From the NCBI GenBank assembly GCA_033807695.1, contig CM066302.1:930001-994000 (forward strand): a stretch of 64,000 nucleotides of DNA, given 5' to 3'. The notes beneath the pieces are model-generated. The model saw only the letters and a list, made by a program, of their open reading frames with translations, ran no database searches and was not told the DNA's origin. Both the position numbers and the translations under genes were made by a program. Shown here in pieces: positions 47,608-59,331 of this stretch (the first letter of the stretch is position 1; each line of letters starts with the position of its first letter). This stretch comes from Daedaleopsis sinensis. Its lineage: Eukaryota; Basidiomycota; Agaricomycetes; Polyporales; Polyporaceae.

Positions 47608-49246
47608 ATGTCAATCACTGTCCGCGAAGCCGTCAATGACTGGAAAACACGCACGTTGCAGAACGACGACATCGTGCTCGAAGATGCCTGTTCCGCGATT
47701 GGCAAGGACACTCAGCCCTTCGAGGCTCAGAAGGTGAATGCGGTGGAATGGGTGGTCAGCACAAATTCTTACGTGGAAAGAGCTCGAGCCGTACTCACCC
47801 AATTTATCCACGTAGCTGTGCCGGAAGGGCGAAAAAACGCCAGCGACCTTTAGCTATGCGGCCATATTCGCAAGTTCAGATCCGGTGGAGACGGGCAACT
47901 TCGTTCCTGACGGAGAGGAGATGCCGGTCGGTATGGTTTCAGAGAGAGCGTACGTCATGCACACTGTGCCTGGCATGTATCAGACTGATCGCATAACCAT
48001 GATTTAGTGAATCGTTCGCAAGCTACAAGTGCAGCTACTCATACTCGTTCGACACATCGGGTGACAACGGACTTTACCTAGCACAAAGCGTGAGTTGACG
48101 GCGAATGGATGCAGAGAAATCCTACTTACTTCGCTATAGGATTTGGACAAGTACATGGAGCGCGTTCCGGGCTTCAACTCCACTTCGAAACCTCGTCGAG
48201 CGTGGCAGTCTGGCAACAATGCGAGCAACATGCACCGTTTTTGGATGCGTATTCCGATGTTTCTTCGTCTCCGGTTCAAGGAACGAAAGGGACCTCCCCC
48301 CGAACACTTACACGACTGGGTGAAGCAGGCCGACTTGCGTTCACGAGCGTACCGGGCCAACCCTGCCCGCCCCAATGTGTTGGCTCTTGACGGCAAGCTC
48401 GTTCGCCGCATCGAAGATTGTGAGCCGAGCTACCTGGTGAGAGGGGACGCTGTGGCAATCACGTTCAGCGTGACGTACATCGAGGGGAAACAAGACTGGT
48501 ACCCAAATTTCACCTTGATCGACATTGTTAGGGTCGCATCGGACCTTAGCACTCTCGCTGGAATAACCACGGCCGACGAGGACTCCGTTGTACTCAACAA
48601 CATTCGACCTGCACTGGTCGATGGTCAGCAAATAAGAGGTGATTGCGAATGAACTCATTTTCCGACGGTGTAACTGATATGGAAAGCAGGGACGCTTCAC
48701 GTCGAGAGCGACGAAGATTTGGAAATCGTAGGCGAGGTCGCCGTGGACAATACGTTCGTCGCTGGTATTATCCGTACCAACTCCAGCAACGCTGACCCTC
48801 AACAATTGGTTTGCGACAGCGTCCGTACCGCTCCAGTGACTCAGCCCGACATCCCATCCAGCCAAATCGTTCGTCAAACTCCAGTTCTCCACAGCGATAT
48901 TTGTTCCCCCCAGGATCTTCACGCCGGAACACCTACTGCGATTCAAGATCTGGACGGTGGAAGTGGACGAACGCTAAGCGAATCACGTACCTTGGCTTCC
49001 AGTCAAGCGGTGGAAAATGTCCAGTACGACGATGAGAAAGTATCTTCGTCATCGAGTACTGCATCCACTGTCTCCACGGTTTCCGACGACTCAGGCCATT
49101 GGAGCGACGGGGCGATCGAAGATGGCCCTTCCCCTATATCCGAGAGAGCGGTTTCTTCCTCGTACTCTGACGATGGTCACGATAGTAAGCGGAAGAAGTT
49201 GGTTGGCGGGAATTCGCGTCGTCGTACTACGCGAGCGCGTCGGTAA
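47608..49246 (+). CDS. Hypothetical protein, multi-exon, one homopolymer frameshift
   Basis: The protein starts MSITVREAVNDWKTRTLQND and reads well to VAVPEGRK. There a run of six As (about 47831-47836) shifts the frame; with one base fewer the reading would continue TPATFSYAAIFASSDPVETG and MVSERAYVMHTVPG. The next exon holds SYKCSYSYSFDTSGDNGLYL. After an intron come DLDKYMERVPGFNSTSKPRR, NMHRFWMRIPMFLRLRFKER and ITFSVTYIEGKQDWYPNFTL. A last intron (48641-48690) leads to TLHVESDEDLEIVGEVAVDN and a Ser/Asp-rich tail ending in a basic cluster (RRRTTRARR). The folded centre and basic tail suggest a nuclear protein, but no family was recognised. The frameshift is either a sequence error or a recent lesion. 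Confidence 0.5.
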
Positions 49247-50266
49247 ACTAGGTCGTTGAAATCGCTTGGTCTTTGCTTACAGAAGAATGCTGTCAATGTC
49301 ATGTCATCAATGTAGCATCAATAGCTTTTAAAGAGTCCATACCATCTTGTTGGTAACCAGCTGTCCATTCCACCCATGCGTCGCGTGCGGGTTTGCAGAT
49401 CAGGAGATGTTGGACAGTGTCCATTTAGTTACACAGTGGAGTTCGCTTCTCGACTGACGAAATCGAATCCGCCTCCCTTCTTGAATGCATTCGGAACAGT
49501 TGTCGACATTGTTTGTCTATCCATTATTTCGTTCCTGTGACTCAGTGCTGCGAAACTGCAATGCCAACGCCCGTGTCTCGAAGTAGATGAACTGTCAAGG
49601 CCAGAAAACGTTTGTCAGAGATTTTGTGGACTTGTTTCAGCGATTCCAGATAGACAAGATCAAAGCGAAATGCAGTAGGACATGTTGAGTTTTCGGATTG
49701 CAGATCGAGGCATGGCCAAGTCAGAAAAGAAGAGGAGGCAAAGGCGGCGACATCACTTATACTAAGTAATGTGGCACTCCGTGGCGCCAGCCAACAGCCG
49801 CTCATACCACTCCCCGTTCGATCCTCCGAATGTTTCGGACCGATTGCAACGGATCTATTTTGAGGAGGCTGTGCTCGATCTCTGGAGCTGGCACGAAAAG
49901 GTCCAGTGCAACTTGAATCACAATGTTCCGGTGCCACTGCTCGACATTGCGTAATTCGTGAACATACTGAATATCCGGTAACTACTGCTATGGACAATAC
50001 AACGACAACGATCTCATACAGTAGCACTAGGACACTGGGTACGACTCGACACTCGGTCAGCATTTTTCACGTTCACAGTATCAAGACAACACCGATTCGT
50101 CGAGACGACCGATTTGAGCAGCGAGGACGTCAGCCTGCAAAATCATCAATTGTCTCCTATTGTGGAGAACGTTGTAGTCCCATCCTTTGCCTCCCGACAG
50201 GGATAATTTCTATGTCTGAGAACAATACGACGAATATGCCATCATCATGTGAGTTATCGCTAGCTG
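49247..50266. other. Spacer with an unassigned open frame
   Basis: A plus-strand frame at 49769-49951 is protein-like (MWHSVAPANSRSYHSPFDPP, then QRIYFEEAVLDLWSWHEKVQ), and the sequence near 49615 also reads DFVDLFQRFQIDKIK. No exon chain could be closed. The minus strand over 49542-50063 is open too but looks like its shadow. Confidence 0.3.
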
Positions 50267-51853
50267 CTAAGACGCGATCGACTCACTTTGTTTCTCCAAG
50301 CTACTCGAACCATCCATCGTGGATGTACCGTGTCGTTCGAGCGATGGTCCAGGCAAGGGAACGACAACCTCGTTGTCGACGTTCGGATTCCTCTCCATGA
50401 AGCCGGACGTGTCTGATGCAATCGCTGTCTGGGGCAAGACAACATGAACCTCGCGGCCATGGGCCTCGTCAATCCCATCGAGCAAACATCCTTGATGGCA
50501 CGGCAGTTCGAGACAGCGGACGTGTCCACAAAACGATGTACACGATGGCGAAGTGTTGAACGGTAAGTCGCCGAATTCACCATCCACATTGCCACTCGGA
50601 ACCCTATCCGTCGCAAAGATCGGCGAGGTGAACATCAGGCCAAGTGAGTCAATCCAGTCGTTGACAGAGGCGAGTCCTTCTTGACCGACATCCAGCAGAT
50701 GCGTCGATTTCGGACCAATAGGCAATGCGTTGTCGTCGCATGTCCTGATTTGGACAGGATACAAAGTGGATGGTTCGACGTGGAACGGGAGAGTACCCGA
50801 GGACTCGTATGTGGACGGATTCGCTTGACCGTTGCCGTCATCAACGTAGTCGTCGGGGAGGCCGTGGTGAGGGTAAGAGGGAGGCACGATATCGGCGCCG
50901 TGAATGCAAACCGAGTCCGTGAGGATGGGAGTCGAGGACACAAACATTTGCTGTGGAGGGGTAGGAGTGTGCAATGGATATGCCAGCTCTGCGTGGAAGC
51001 ATCCATCCGCGACGTTTGAAACAGAAGTGTAGCGGTCCGTGATGGCTTCCACAAACGTGTCGGATTGGTATTGTGCTGTATCGCCAGGGCACGGTGCGCA
51101 TACCGAGGGATCGAAGATGTCGTCGTCGCCGATTGACATGCCCATGCGTTCAGAGGTACCTATGCCATCCCAGCCATCCACTGTGCACACGTACAGTTAA
51201 TCGCGACGACTAGCGTCAGTAAAAAAACACACACCACAAACGTCTGATTGTCGGTTCCGAACTCCAATAGCAAGCTTGATGGTATCGGCGCGGATATACG
51301 TAGACGTTTGCGTCGTCCACTGATCAATGCGACCTATTGCACGTCCGCTGTCGCATTCTATATTGAGGAGGCGGCATCGTTCGCAATCGTAGTATATGCT
51401 GCCAAAGCACTGTTCAACGCGTGAAAGCTCGTCAGTCACAGATCAACAAGTCCAGATACGGATATAGAGATAAGAAAGGTGCAGAAAACCCACAATCGGA
51501 CCGGGATAATAACATGCATCACCGCATTAAGAACGACAAAAAGAAACAGTGAACGGACCGGAATCGTTGACGTGGCAAACGTAATGGACAGGTCAGAAAC
51601 ACGCACCGGTCGATTAGCCAGCATACACCTGCAACACGCACTCTCCCGGAGCTTGAAGACCACGTTCGCTGGTACGCACGCCGCAAGTGGTGGAAGACGG
51701 ATAGTCTTGGGTGGCGAGTGTGGCAACTGTTCATACGTTTCAGTCAACCGTACCGAATAAGCATAGCAAAGCATAGCGGGAACCTACTGCCATAGGAATC
51801 GAGTCTCCAGAGGTACTGGCGATTGCATCGAGTATCGGCGATGTGTGTTGCAT
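50267..51853 (-). CDS. Hypothetical Cys-motif protein, multi-exon
   Basis: The ATG at 51853 gives exon 1, MQHTSPILDAIASTSGDSIP. Exon 2 joins in phase and holds RLPPLAACVPANVVFKLRES and ACCRCMLANRP. A later exon has CFGSIYYDCERCRLLNIECD, then TSTYIRADTIKLAIGVRN. The final exon encodes about 300 acidic, Pro/Ser-rich residues (for example MSIGDDDIFDPSVCAPCPGD) to a stop at 50267. The Cys layout C-x2-C ... C-x2-C-x6-C is the same as in the 32.6-kb protein, and both are followed by a beta-rich Y-I/M-x(n)-RAD segment, so the two are probably related. The exon between 51600 and 51370 is not resolved. A zinc-binding role is inferred only. Confidence 0.52.
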
Positions 51854-52553
51854 TTCTAGCTTGCCGGGGTGCTGACGACAATAGGTCTACCTGGACAAAT
51901 GGTGACCGTTCAATATAATGCGAGCGCGATACCGCATCTCCATAGTACCACTACCACGGTGCAAATAATGTCCGAGGGGATAAGACTAGCATTCGACGTG
52001 GTTCAAGAAGTCTCCGGAGCCCAGAGCGTCGATTTGGGGTCTGAATATGCAAAGTACTTCTCCGTCAAGGGTCTCGGAAGTGCGGACCTGGCTCTATCCT
52101 TAACTGGGACAGAAAATGCCAGACATGCTCGATACAACTCGAATGGAGGCGATGCGTCGGATTACACGCCACTACACTGTCGGCCAAGTTGATGACGTCT
52201 AACGGAAGACTTCGCTGTGCTTGTAATTCCGAAATGGACGTCCGCCGGTGGCGTTCTATGGCCTAGGCAGATAGAAGCAAAGGAAAACACGAGTACTACG
52301 GGTGCTTGGAAACAGGAACTTCACAATATTAATTCGGCGATGACCGTCACGACTGCTATAGTATATTTGGTACCTGAATGGAAGCAGTGCGATATTTACA
52401 CTGGCCATACACGTCGACCGCGTCCCGACCACAGGGAAACTATTCATTATCTCGGACTGCGTCCGTGTACTGCGCTCGCGGACTTCATCCGCAATTCCCG
52501 TTCCCCCCTTAGACGATCTCAACTACCGTATCCGCGACGCAGGTCTCGAGTGG
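51854..52553. other. Spacer between Cys-motif gene and F-box gene
   Basis: A plus-strand frame at 51869-52192 is open but unrecognised. The region should hold the Cys-motif gene promoter and the 3' end of the F-box gene. Confidence 0.35.
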
Positions 52554-53544
52554 CTAAGGAAATATATCATTAACTTCATTTCTATGACATGTGTCAGCAC
52601 TCACCTTGGTAGGTGGGAAAGGTAGCCTTGCTAGCCATCCCCGTTCAGTTTGAACAACCGGAAAGTCTAACAACGGCTCTTGTATCGCAACACGAAAGTC
52701 GACCACAAGGGCACGACGTCCACCGAAATACCGTTGGAAAGCTGCGTGAGCTTCCCCATCTTCGGTCCACGACTCCTCGCGGTGCACGTAGAATCCCCTC
52801 GAAATGTATTTGGCGACCGCCCGTAAATCGCCTTCAGTAAGTTGAGAGCCCTTCACGAATGCCCGGCGACGCATTGTAGGCCGGGGATACGCGCAGCCCA
52901 CGCCATCTGGAGTGAGGAAGTTCTTGACCAGCGTGGACCAGAATCCATGGATAGGAGACAATGGGGTGTTGTGTGGACTACGGATGGCATCCACGGACCG
53001 GAGAGTCGGTGTCTTGAAACGGCGAACGTCCTTCACGAGTCCATATCCCCGTTTGCCGGATGACCCTGCCGGAGACAGGTTACCGGTCAAGACGAACCCG
53101 ATGCGTTGGTCGGTCACCTCTTCGCAAAATGCCTCGAAGGTATGGTCGGGTATGTAGATGTCGAGATCGCCCGGAATCCAGGGGTCCGAGGAAAGGAGGA
53201 AGTGGAGAGCTACAGACCCCGAAATAACAGCGCCGTAACGTCTGAGTACGTCGTTGAAGATTGCAATGTCGAGAACGAATGGTGATACACATTCGTGATA
53301 GCGACGTTTCAAAGCGATTGCGGCCGCGACAAAGAACGTTCGGCATGTCTGTCGCCATACGAGGAGAGCGGGTACGTCGCTGTTCTCGACAATTCCCATG
53401 AGGACATCTAGCGGAACACTTCACGGAGTAAGGGTCTGTTCCACGTTCCAGAAGACGGCCTATAAATACTCACGGGATCGGTCCGTGGAGTACGGTGTGC
53501 TCGGGACGGTGACCGCCAATCCGGTGAAGGAACGCGGAGAGCAT
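52554..53544 (-). CDS. F-box protein with nucleotidyltransferase-like domain (paralog 1)
   Basis: Exons 53544-53474 and 53418-52554 close in frame: 311 residues. The F-box (PVPLDVLMGIVENSDVPALL, then VWRQTCRTFF) is completed by the splice. Next comes a nucleotidyltransferase-like signature: VISGSVALHFL, then W-x-P-G-D-L-D-I-Y, that is G-S followed after about 15 residues by D-x-D. Further on it shares with paralogs 2 and 3 a block of the form S/C-T-x-L-x-N-(F/Y)-(V/L) ... G-(C/V)-A-Y-P. F-box proteins link substrates to SCF ubiquitin ligases. Whether the NTase-like part is active is unknown; of the three paralogs only this one keeps D-x-D. Confidence 0.72.
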
Positions 53545-54043
53545 GGACGACAGCGGAGGAACAAGTAGAGGGCAGAGTTGATCTGTCGCGACTAAGAGCA
53601 GACGTGAACACGAACCGGAGAACAGAGCTCACATTATACGTACGGCGACCGCGTCCTTTTCGAGGTTAGTGAGAAGAAGTTCCGGTGGCAGTTACTGCTG
53701 CCGCAGTGAAATGCATGATTCGAGCTTCCGTCCGTTTTCGTACACGGAACTCCATTTTTTGCCCTGTATATGAAATTTGTCGATGGGTTCCATTTCAGAG
53801 CCCTTCCACGTCCCTGATCAGTCACGAACACACTTGAAGAACTTCTGCCTCAGAAGAGTCCGGGTCGAGACGGCGACGCAATCTCTGAACATGCATTTCC
53901 TGGGCATAGGGTGCAATCAATTAAGAACTTTGCACAATCGGAAAGTACTACCAATGTATAGAGTGAGAATTAGAGGAACGATTAGAAGGAATTCGGGCCA
54001 TACATTTTCTGTGAACATCGCACCATACACGACAAGTCCATAA
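53545..54043. other. Spacer between two F-box paralogs
   Basis: No gene was recognised. It contains the probable promoter of paralog 1 and the 3' flank of paralog 2, both on the minus strand. Confidence 0.4.
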
Positions 54044-55273
54044 CTAAATGTCCCATTGACCGGCAGCCACGTCGACATATTGTGCCAAGTCACGATATTC
54101 CTCGGGATTATGATCGGCGGGGGCCTGGCGCGTAAACGGATTCTCCTCGTCGGTGTATACCGTTGTGATGGAGATGATCCCTCGCGGCAAGATGGGATCG
54201 GCATATGCACATCCGCCGTCGCAGATAGTCGAGTTCCACAGTCGCCATACCGGCATATGCCCGAAAGGAGGCAGGGTGTGCTCGCGGAGGAAGTCAAAGT
54301 TGTGACTGGGAGAGTCAATGAGAGCAACGATGGAGCCGCCGTCGCCGAAGTACCGTCCTTGATCCGGACATACGAAACGTTCCCTCTCGCAAGGGTAGCT
54401 GACGACCCCGACCGTATGACGCGGAGGGACAGAATTGTCGATCGTGGACCACGACGATGGCTGTGTGGAGAAGGAGAAACCGTGTTCGTTGAGTCGATCC
54501 ATAGTATAGTCTTCGTCCTCGTGGAATGAGCCGCTGACAAGGTCCGAGGTCACCGCCATGCGGTTTTCGGTAAGGTGCGGATAAGCTACACCAAAGCAGT
54601 GGTCGCTGACGAAGTTCATCAACGCGGTGCACCAGGATTGACAGATTGGGGTACAAGGGCTCATGGAAGCTGATTCAAATACGATGACGCGTCGCTCGTT
54701 GCTTGTCGAGAATATGGAATACTTGCGCACACCTCGAAGACGCACGATGGGGGATTTGACGTTGTTCTCGCGTTCCAAACGCAGATGCTGGGACAGCGAG
54801 GGATCGAGCGAGATGTTGTCGACGAAAGGCTGGAACCATCCATAGCCCGTGTAAACTTCGAGTACACGTGGATTGAATGCTGAGTCGCGGAGGACAAACG
54901 CGAGCGCAAATTCTCCTCCCAATACGGCACGATGGTCGGTAAGGTAGCGGAGGAATTCGCGCGTGCAAGGGAGAAACCGGAACAACATGAGGGTTATCGT
55001 TCGACGCAGTGCTCGGGTGGCATGACTGTGTCCAGCGCGGCAGGTTGCCCTCCATCTTCCAAGGCTACGCAGATCCATGGCGTCCGTTACGAGAATAGCC
55101 AGATTCGGTTCTCTCCTGTAAAGAAATGTCAGCTCGTCCAATGATTATGATCCGAACCCGGAACGTTCATGAAAAATTGATTCACAAACGTACAAAATGG
55201 ACACTGCATCGGACTGAGCACTTGCACTTGCAAAAACGGCGGGGCGATTGAAGAAATGGTTCGCATTTGACAT
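54044..55273 (-). CDS. F-box protein, NTase-like family (paralog 2)
   Basis: Exons 55273-55194 and 55115-54044 close in frame: 383 residues. The protein begins MSNANHFFNRPAVFASASAQ. The F-box-like segment crosses the splice (AVSILREPNLAILVTDAMDL, then RSLGRWRATCRAG). The NTase-like region is AVLGGEFALAFVLRDSAFNP followed by RVLEVYTGYG: the G-G is kept, but the first acidic residue of D-x-D is replaced. The shared block is WCTALMNFVSDHCFGVAYPH. The extra C-terminal part has FGHMPVWRLWNSTICDGGCA, which is similar to paralog 3 (VPYGTVVAWKLWSSYRCSMG), so paralogs 2 and 3 share the longer form. Confidence 0.72.
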
Positions 55274-55928
55274 GGCAATCCTGTATTCACAGTAGCGGGT
55301 CAGCCTCTGGGCGGCGCTGTGCAACACGGCGATCAGAAAGAACATTACCAACGCAGTGAATAAGCAGCAGACCAGAGCAGGGTAACACTTGCGGCAGGCC
55401 CGGCGTGAGAGTGTGGGTACAAAGATCAGATGGACGCGAACACTGGATAACGGAGTTCACATAACCCCATTCTTGTAACGGCTTTTATCTGTGAATGTGC
55501 TGCACTTGCCAGACCCGCAACGCATCACGAAATACGTGGCACACCCAACAATATTCCTCGGGACCGAGGACATAAACACTGCAGGCGACCATCATACGAA
55601 CGATCCACGTCTCACACTGTCAAATAACAAAAGAAGCAATAGAAGTAAGAAGGAACTAGAATTGTGACGTTCACCACACGTCTAAATGCCGCTACACTCA
55701 GACGTCTACGTGGATGATTCGTTCTCGTACGGTACGTGGACCGCTCGATGCAGCAGAAAGAGACCAGTCGTCCACTTATGCGCTGGAGGAGCACATAGCA
55801 ATATAGACGATACACGTCACACGTCATACGAGCTGGGCTAATTCATGAATCCACTGCGGTGCGATCCAAGCCAAATACTGCAGGACGTCCCTCGAAGGAG
55901 TTCAACTCTTGCTTACCTGACTATCTGG
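55274..55928. other. Divergent spacer between F-box paralog 2 and the kinase gene
   Basis: No supported exon. It should include the promoters of both flanking, divergently transcribed genes. Confidence 0.4.
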
Positions 55929-57281
55929 ATGTATCCGGGGCACAACGATTTTACGCGGGGTGGGCAACGTTGTACGTCCACTACATTGTCCATTCGAGCA
56001 GGCTGGGCTAACTGACACTGTTACGGACCGTTAGATCTATTGAACTCTGTTGTCGGGAAGGGACGCACCGGATCAATATGGGCAGCAACTCAGGCCACCG
56101 ACGGTGCATGTGTAGCCGTCAAGATGTTCTCGTCCGAGGAAGGAGACGAGTATAGTCTGCAAAACGAACGGAAATGCTATCGAGCATTACAACAAGGCTG
56201 CGCATCCGGAAGAGAGTAAGATATATATGCCGACATTCAAAATGAAGACTGACGCATACGTTTTAACAGAACTTTCATGCATATCTTAAATGACGACATC
56301 GATCCTCCGGAAAAGTTCCTAGTCTTCCCATTGTTACCGGGTACTTTGTCAGACGTTCTGACCATCCCGGGTATCGTGCCTATGGGCCAAGGAGATATTA
56401 GATGCATAATACGACAACTCTCCAACGGAATCGCTTGTAAGCTAAACACACAAGGATCTCCGACCGAGCTATGTTTTGATACGCAACAGATCTCCATGAC
56501 ATGAATGTGGTCCACACGGACATGAAGCCCGATAACATAATGTTCGAATCCTTGTCGACTGTCGATGTTCACAGGGAGGGCAATCCAAGCTACATCGCAG
56601 TGAGCTAGCAATTTTAACCCAGCACCCACGACACTGACCATCAGTGTGGACAGCTACGTAGCACCAAGTTATTCATAGTCGACTTCAGCGACGCTGTCGC
56701 GGCGACGGACTCGTTCCTCACAATGGTGGGCTCGAACCGGTACAGAGCACCGGAGGTCTCCACAGGTAAGTGTCAACGACAACAAGTTTGCTGATGCCTC
56801 ACAGAAAGCAGGTAACGTGTGGGGTCCAGAGGTGGACTGGTTCGCAACCGGATGTGTTATTGCGGAAACATGGTTAGGACGACCATTGTTTCCATACACT
56901 CGGTCCACCTTGGCACGATTGGCGGCCGTGGAACAGATCATAGGAGCTCTCCCGAGAACATTGGTCGAGAACTCACCGCTCCGTACCCACCCATCTATGG
57001 TGAGAAACAAGGACACAACATTCCACGTGCACCTAGTTCGGCGTAATGTACATGATGCTGTCGAGCTTGAAATGATACGGTATTTGAAGGATCTCGAAGT
57101 AAGCGAAAGGTTCATAGGAATCTGTTGCATGCCCACTCACTATACACAGTGCATCATCGAGGACCCCGAAGTACTGCACGTCTGCTCCCAATACATGCAG
57201 CTCGATCCTATCGTCCGTCGTAAGGCTGTTTACTCGGTGTTGGCAACCATCCCCCGAGTTGTTGAAGCCACTAGATTGTAG
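55929..57281 (+). CDS. Divergent CMGC protein kinase (SRPK/LAMMER-like)
   Basis: Six exons close in frame: 55929-55968, 56035-56215, 56270-56436, 56490-56599, 56654-56765 and 56812-57281; 359 residues. The start MYPGHNDFTRGGQHLLNSVV leads into a Gly loop GKGRTGSIWAAT. The VAVK lysine is present (CVAVKMFSSEEGDE). The catalytic loop is VVHTDMKPDN, the His-Thr-Asp form typical of CLK/LAMMER and SRPK kinases. The metal motif reads DFS instead of DFG. The activation segment is MVGSNRYRAPEV, then WGPEVDWFATGCVIAETWLG. The LARLAAVEQIIGALP segment aligns with the LAMMER box. Such kinases phosphorylate SR splicing factors. Catalytic residues are kept, so activity is plausible. The N-terminal region is very short for the family. 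Confidence 0.8.
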
Positions 57282-59331
57282 GATGTTCACTGCTGTCCGG
57301 ATGATGTCAGGCCGGCAGACGTTCCGAACGATTGAAATTACCGTGCAGTAATATGATTATCTTCGTAAAGACGGTCGACAGTGGGCAATGAGTGCAATGT
57401 ATCTGAATGTTAGTGTACAGCTCGGGACGGGCTTGAAACTTGAACGCTTACTAATAAGCTGAAAATTTACAGCTTTCGGAACCTGCTTACTAAGAGGTTC
57501 ATTGATTATGGTCGTAAGAAAATTCAAGCTGCGCTTGAAATTGCTACTCCAGTAACTGGTCCGACCACACCGGACGCTGGAGGGACTTCAATAAGGTCGT
57601 ATAACATAGTCTTTGCTATGGGTGTTTATAATAATTTGTAATACACTAAATGGAGAAGTATATTCATTGCTAGTTCGCATCAACTCCCCTTCACCGAGTC
57701 GGCTCCTACAATGGCCATATACCGTTCTACTTCGATGCGCTCGAGCCTCATACGTCCTTCATCCTATCCCTCGATGCGGAGGTATACCCACTTCGACTCC
57801 CATAAGGATTGAACAAGCATCAGAACACGGTTAGAAGACGAATTAAGCTGGATCAACAGTACAGTGTACGTTCGGCACGTTACTGTGCAGGACCTCGCCG
57901 TCCGTGCGAAGAAAATGAACGATAAGGACGACGTGCACGGGCGTAGCAAGAACAATCCATCGGTTCCCGGCTCACAAAACGATGACCAGCTCACTGTGGG
58001 TTTACGATCCCATTTTCTATTCTAAACGCTGCTCTTCGTCAAACCCGCTCCCTCCGTGAAGAGGCTCATCCAGACGTTCCTAAAAACGCGTACGCGGTCA
58101 TTATCGAATGCAGAGAGGTAGTGGCCGGAGGAGGCGCAGCTAACGGAACCGCATGGATTCACCATGGTCCTCCGATGAAACGTGACGAGGGTCATACGCT
58201 GGGTGGGCAGACAGTAAGTCTGCGTCTTCGTCTCGGAGAAAGTGTATCTGAAATAGTGCGACACAAATGGCAGTGCGTATCCACGGAGCTGACATTACCA
58301 TGCGTATTGACCTTTTGCTGACCTTCCCCCAGTGCTATACCACCACTTGAGCTTTTGGTCCACTCCCTGCTCACTACGCTGTTCACACTCCTAACCAAGT
58401 TCACCGCGCACTCTGCATCTCCCTACCACAAACCGCCCACTATCTTACAGTCGTTCAGCCCATCGTTGTTTGGTATGGGATCATCGACAATTAACATCCA
58501 GTACCATATTACTTCTCCGCACAGCCGCTGGGACCAAAATCTAATCTTAGCATTCATCGTTGTCAGGACATGAAAGCGAGCGCGTCAGAACTAAGGCGCT
58601 GCTTTCTGACCCGCCTAAACGTATGGATACAGGGTCGACCGTCGACACCGCCAACATTGGGAAAGAACGACAGTCCTCAGCCTCGTCGATTTTCCGCACT
58701 GTCCGGATTTTCGACGTACTTCGCGAGGAGCGCATGTGCTCCCTGGACCTCGTCAAGTTGGCAGCCTGTGTGCCGGTTCTGTATACTCGTATGTGATTAC
58801 TGCTAATTTGGCAGGATGTTGGAAACCACTGAGAAACTGGCCGGCGGCTCGAGGGTGTCAGTCGCGAAATCCAATGCAAGTCAGACGCTAGCGGACAGAT
58901 CTGGGACGAAAATTCATCGCATGCTGTCCCTGTACCTAACGTGAACGTGCTTCGTGAAGGCAGTCTCGCTGGGTGGTGCACGGTGGCAGGCGCGTACGTA
59001 TCGAATCCAACTCGCTCTTATGTAGGGGTGGTTCGTTGACGGTGCTCATAGGATCCTTATACAGACGTGTGATTTTGGGTCCGTGGCAGTCTCTGTCCGT
59101 TAGACCTCGCGCACTGCTGACATTTGCATCGAAGCTAATCCTCATCTGTTGGGCTGTAACAAGGCATGTGCTCCGTATTAAGCACGGACGACCGGACAAA
59201 CACGCTAATTGGCTATTGCAGAATATTTCAAACATGTGTATCTCTCACACGAGGACCCGTCGTCAATATCGTTTACCTATTAAGCATTACTAGCATCAAT
59301 CCATCGAGCATTATTATTGATGTTCTCCTAG
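57282..59331. other. Region with unassigned exon-like segments
   Basis: Plus-strand segments are protein-like but not assembled. One near 57478-57596 begins FRNLLTKRFIDYGRKKIQAA. One near 57678-57792 contains HRVGSYNGHIPFYFDALEPH. One near 57832-58020 contains LEDELSWINSTVYVRHVTVQ. They could form one gene of unknown function. Near 59217-59275 a segment EYFKHVYLSHEDPSSISFT fits the N-terminal part of the MFS transporter that follows, but it does not join in phase. Confidence 0.3.

Noticed and set aside
49542..50063. 173-codon minus-strand frame
   Set aside because: No domain or splice context was found. The plus strand in the same place looks more like protein.
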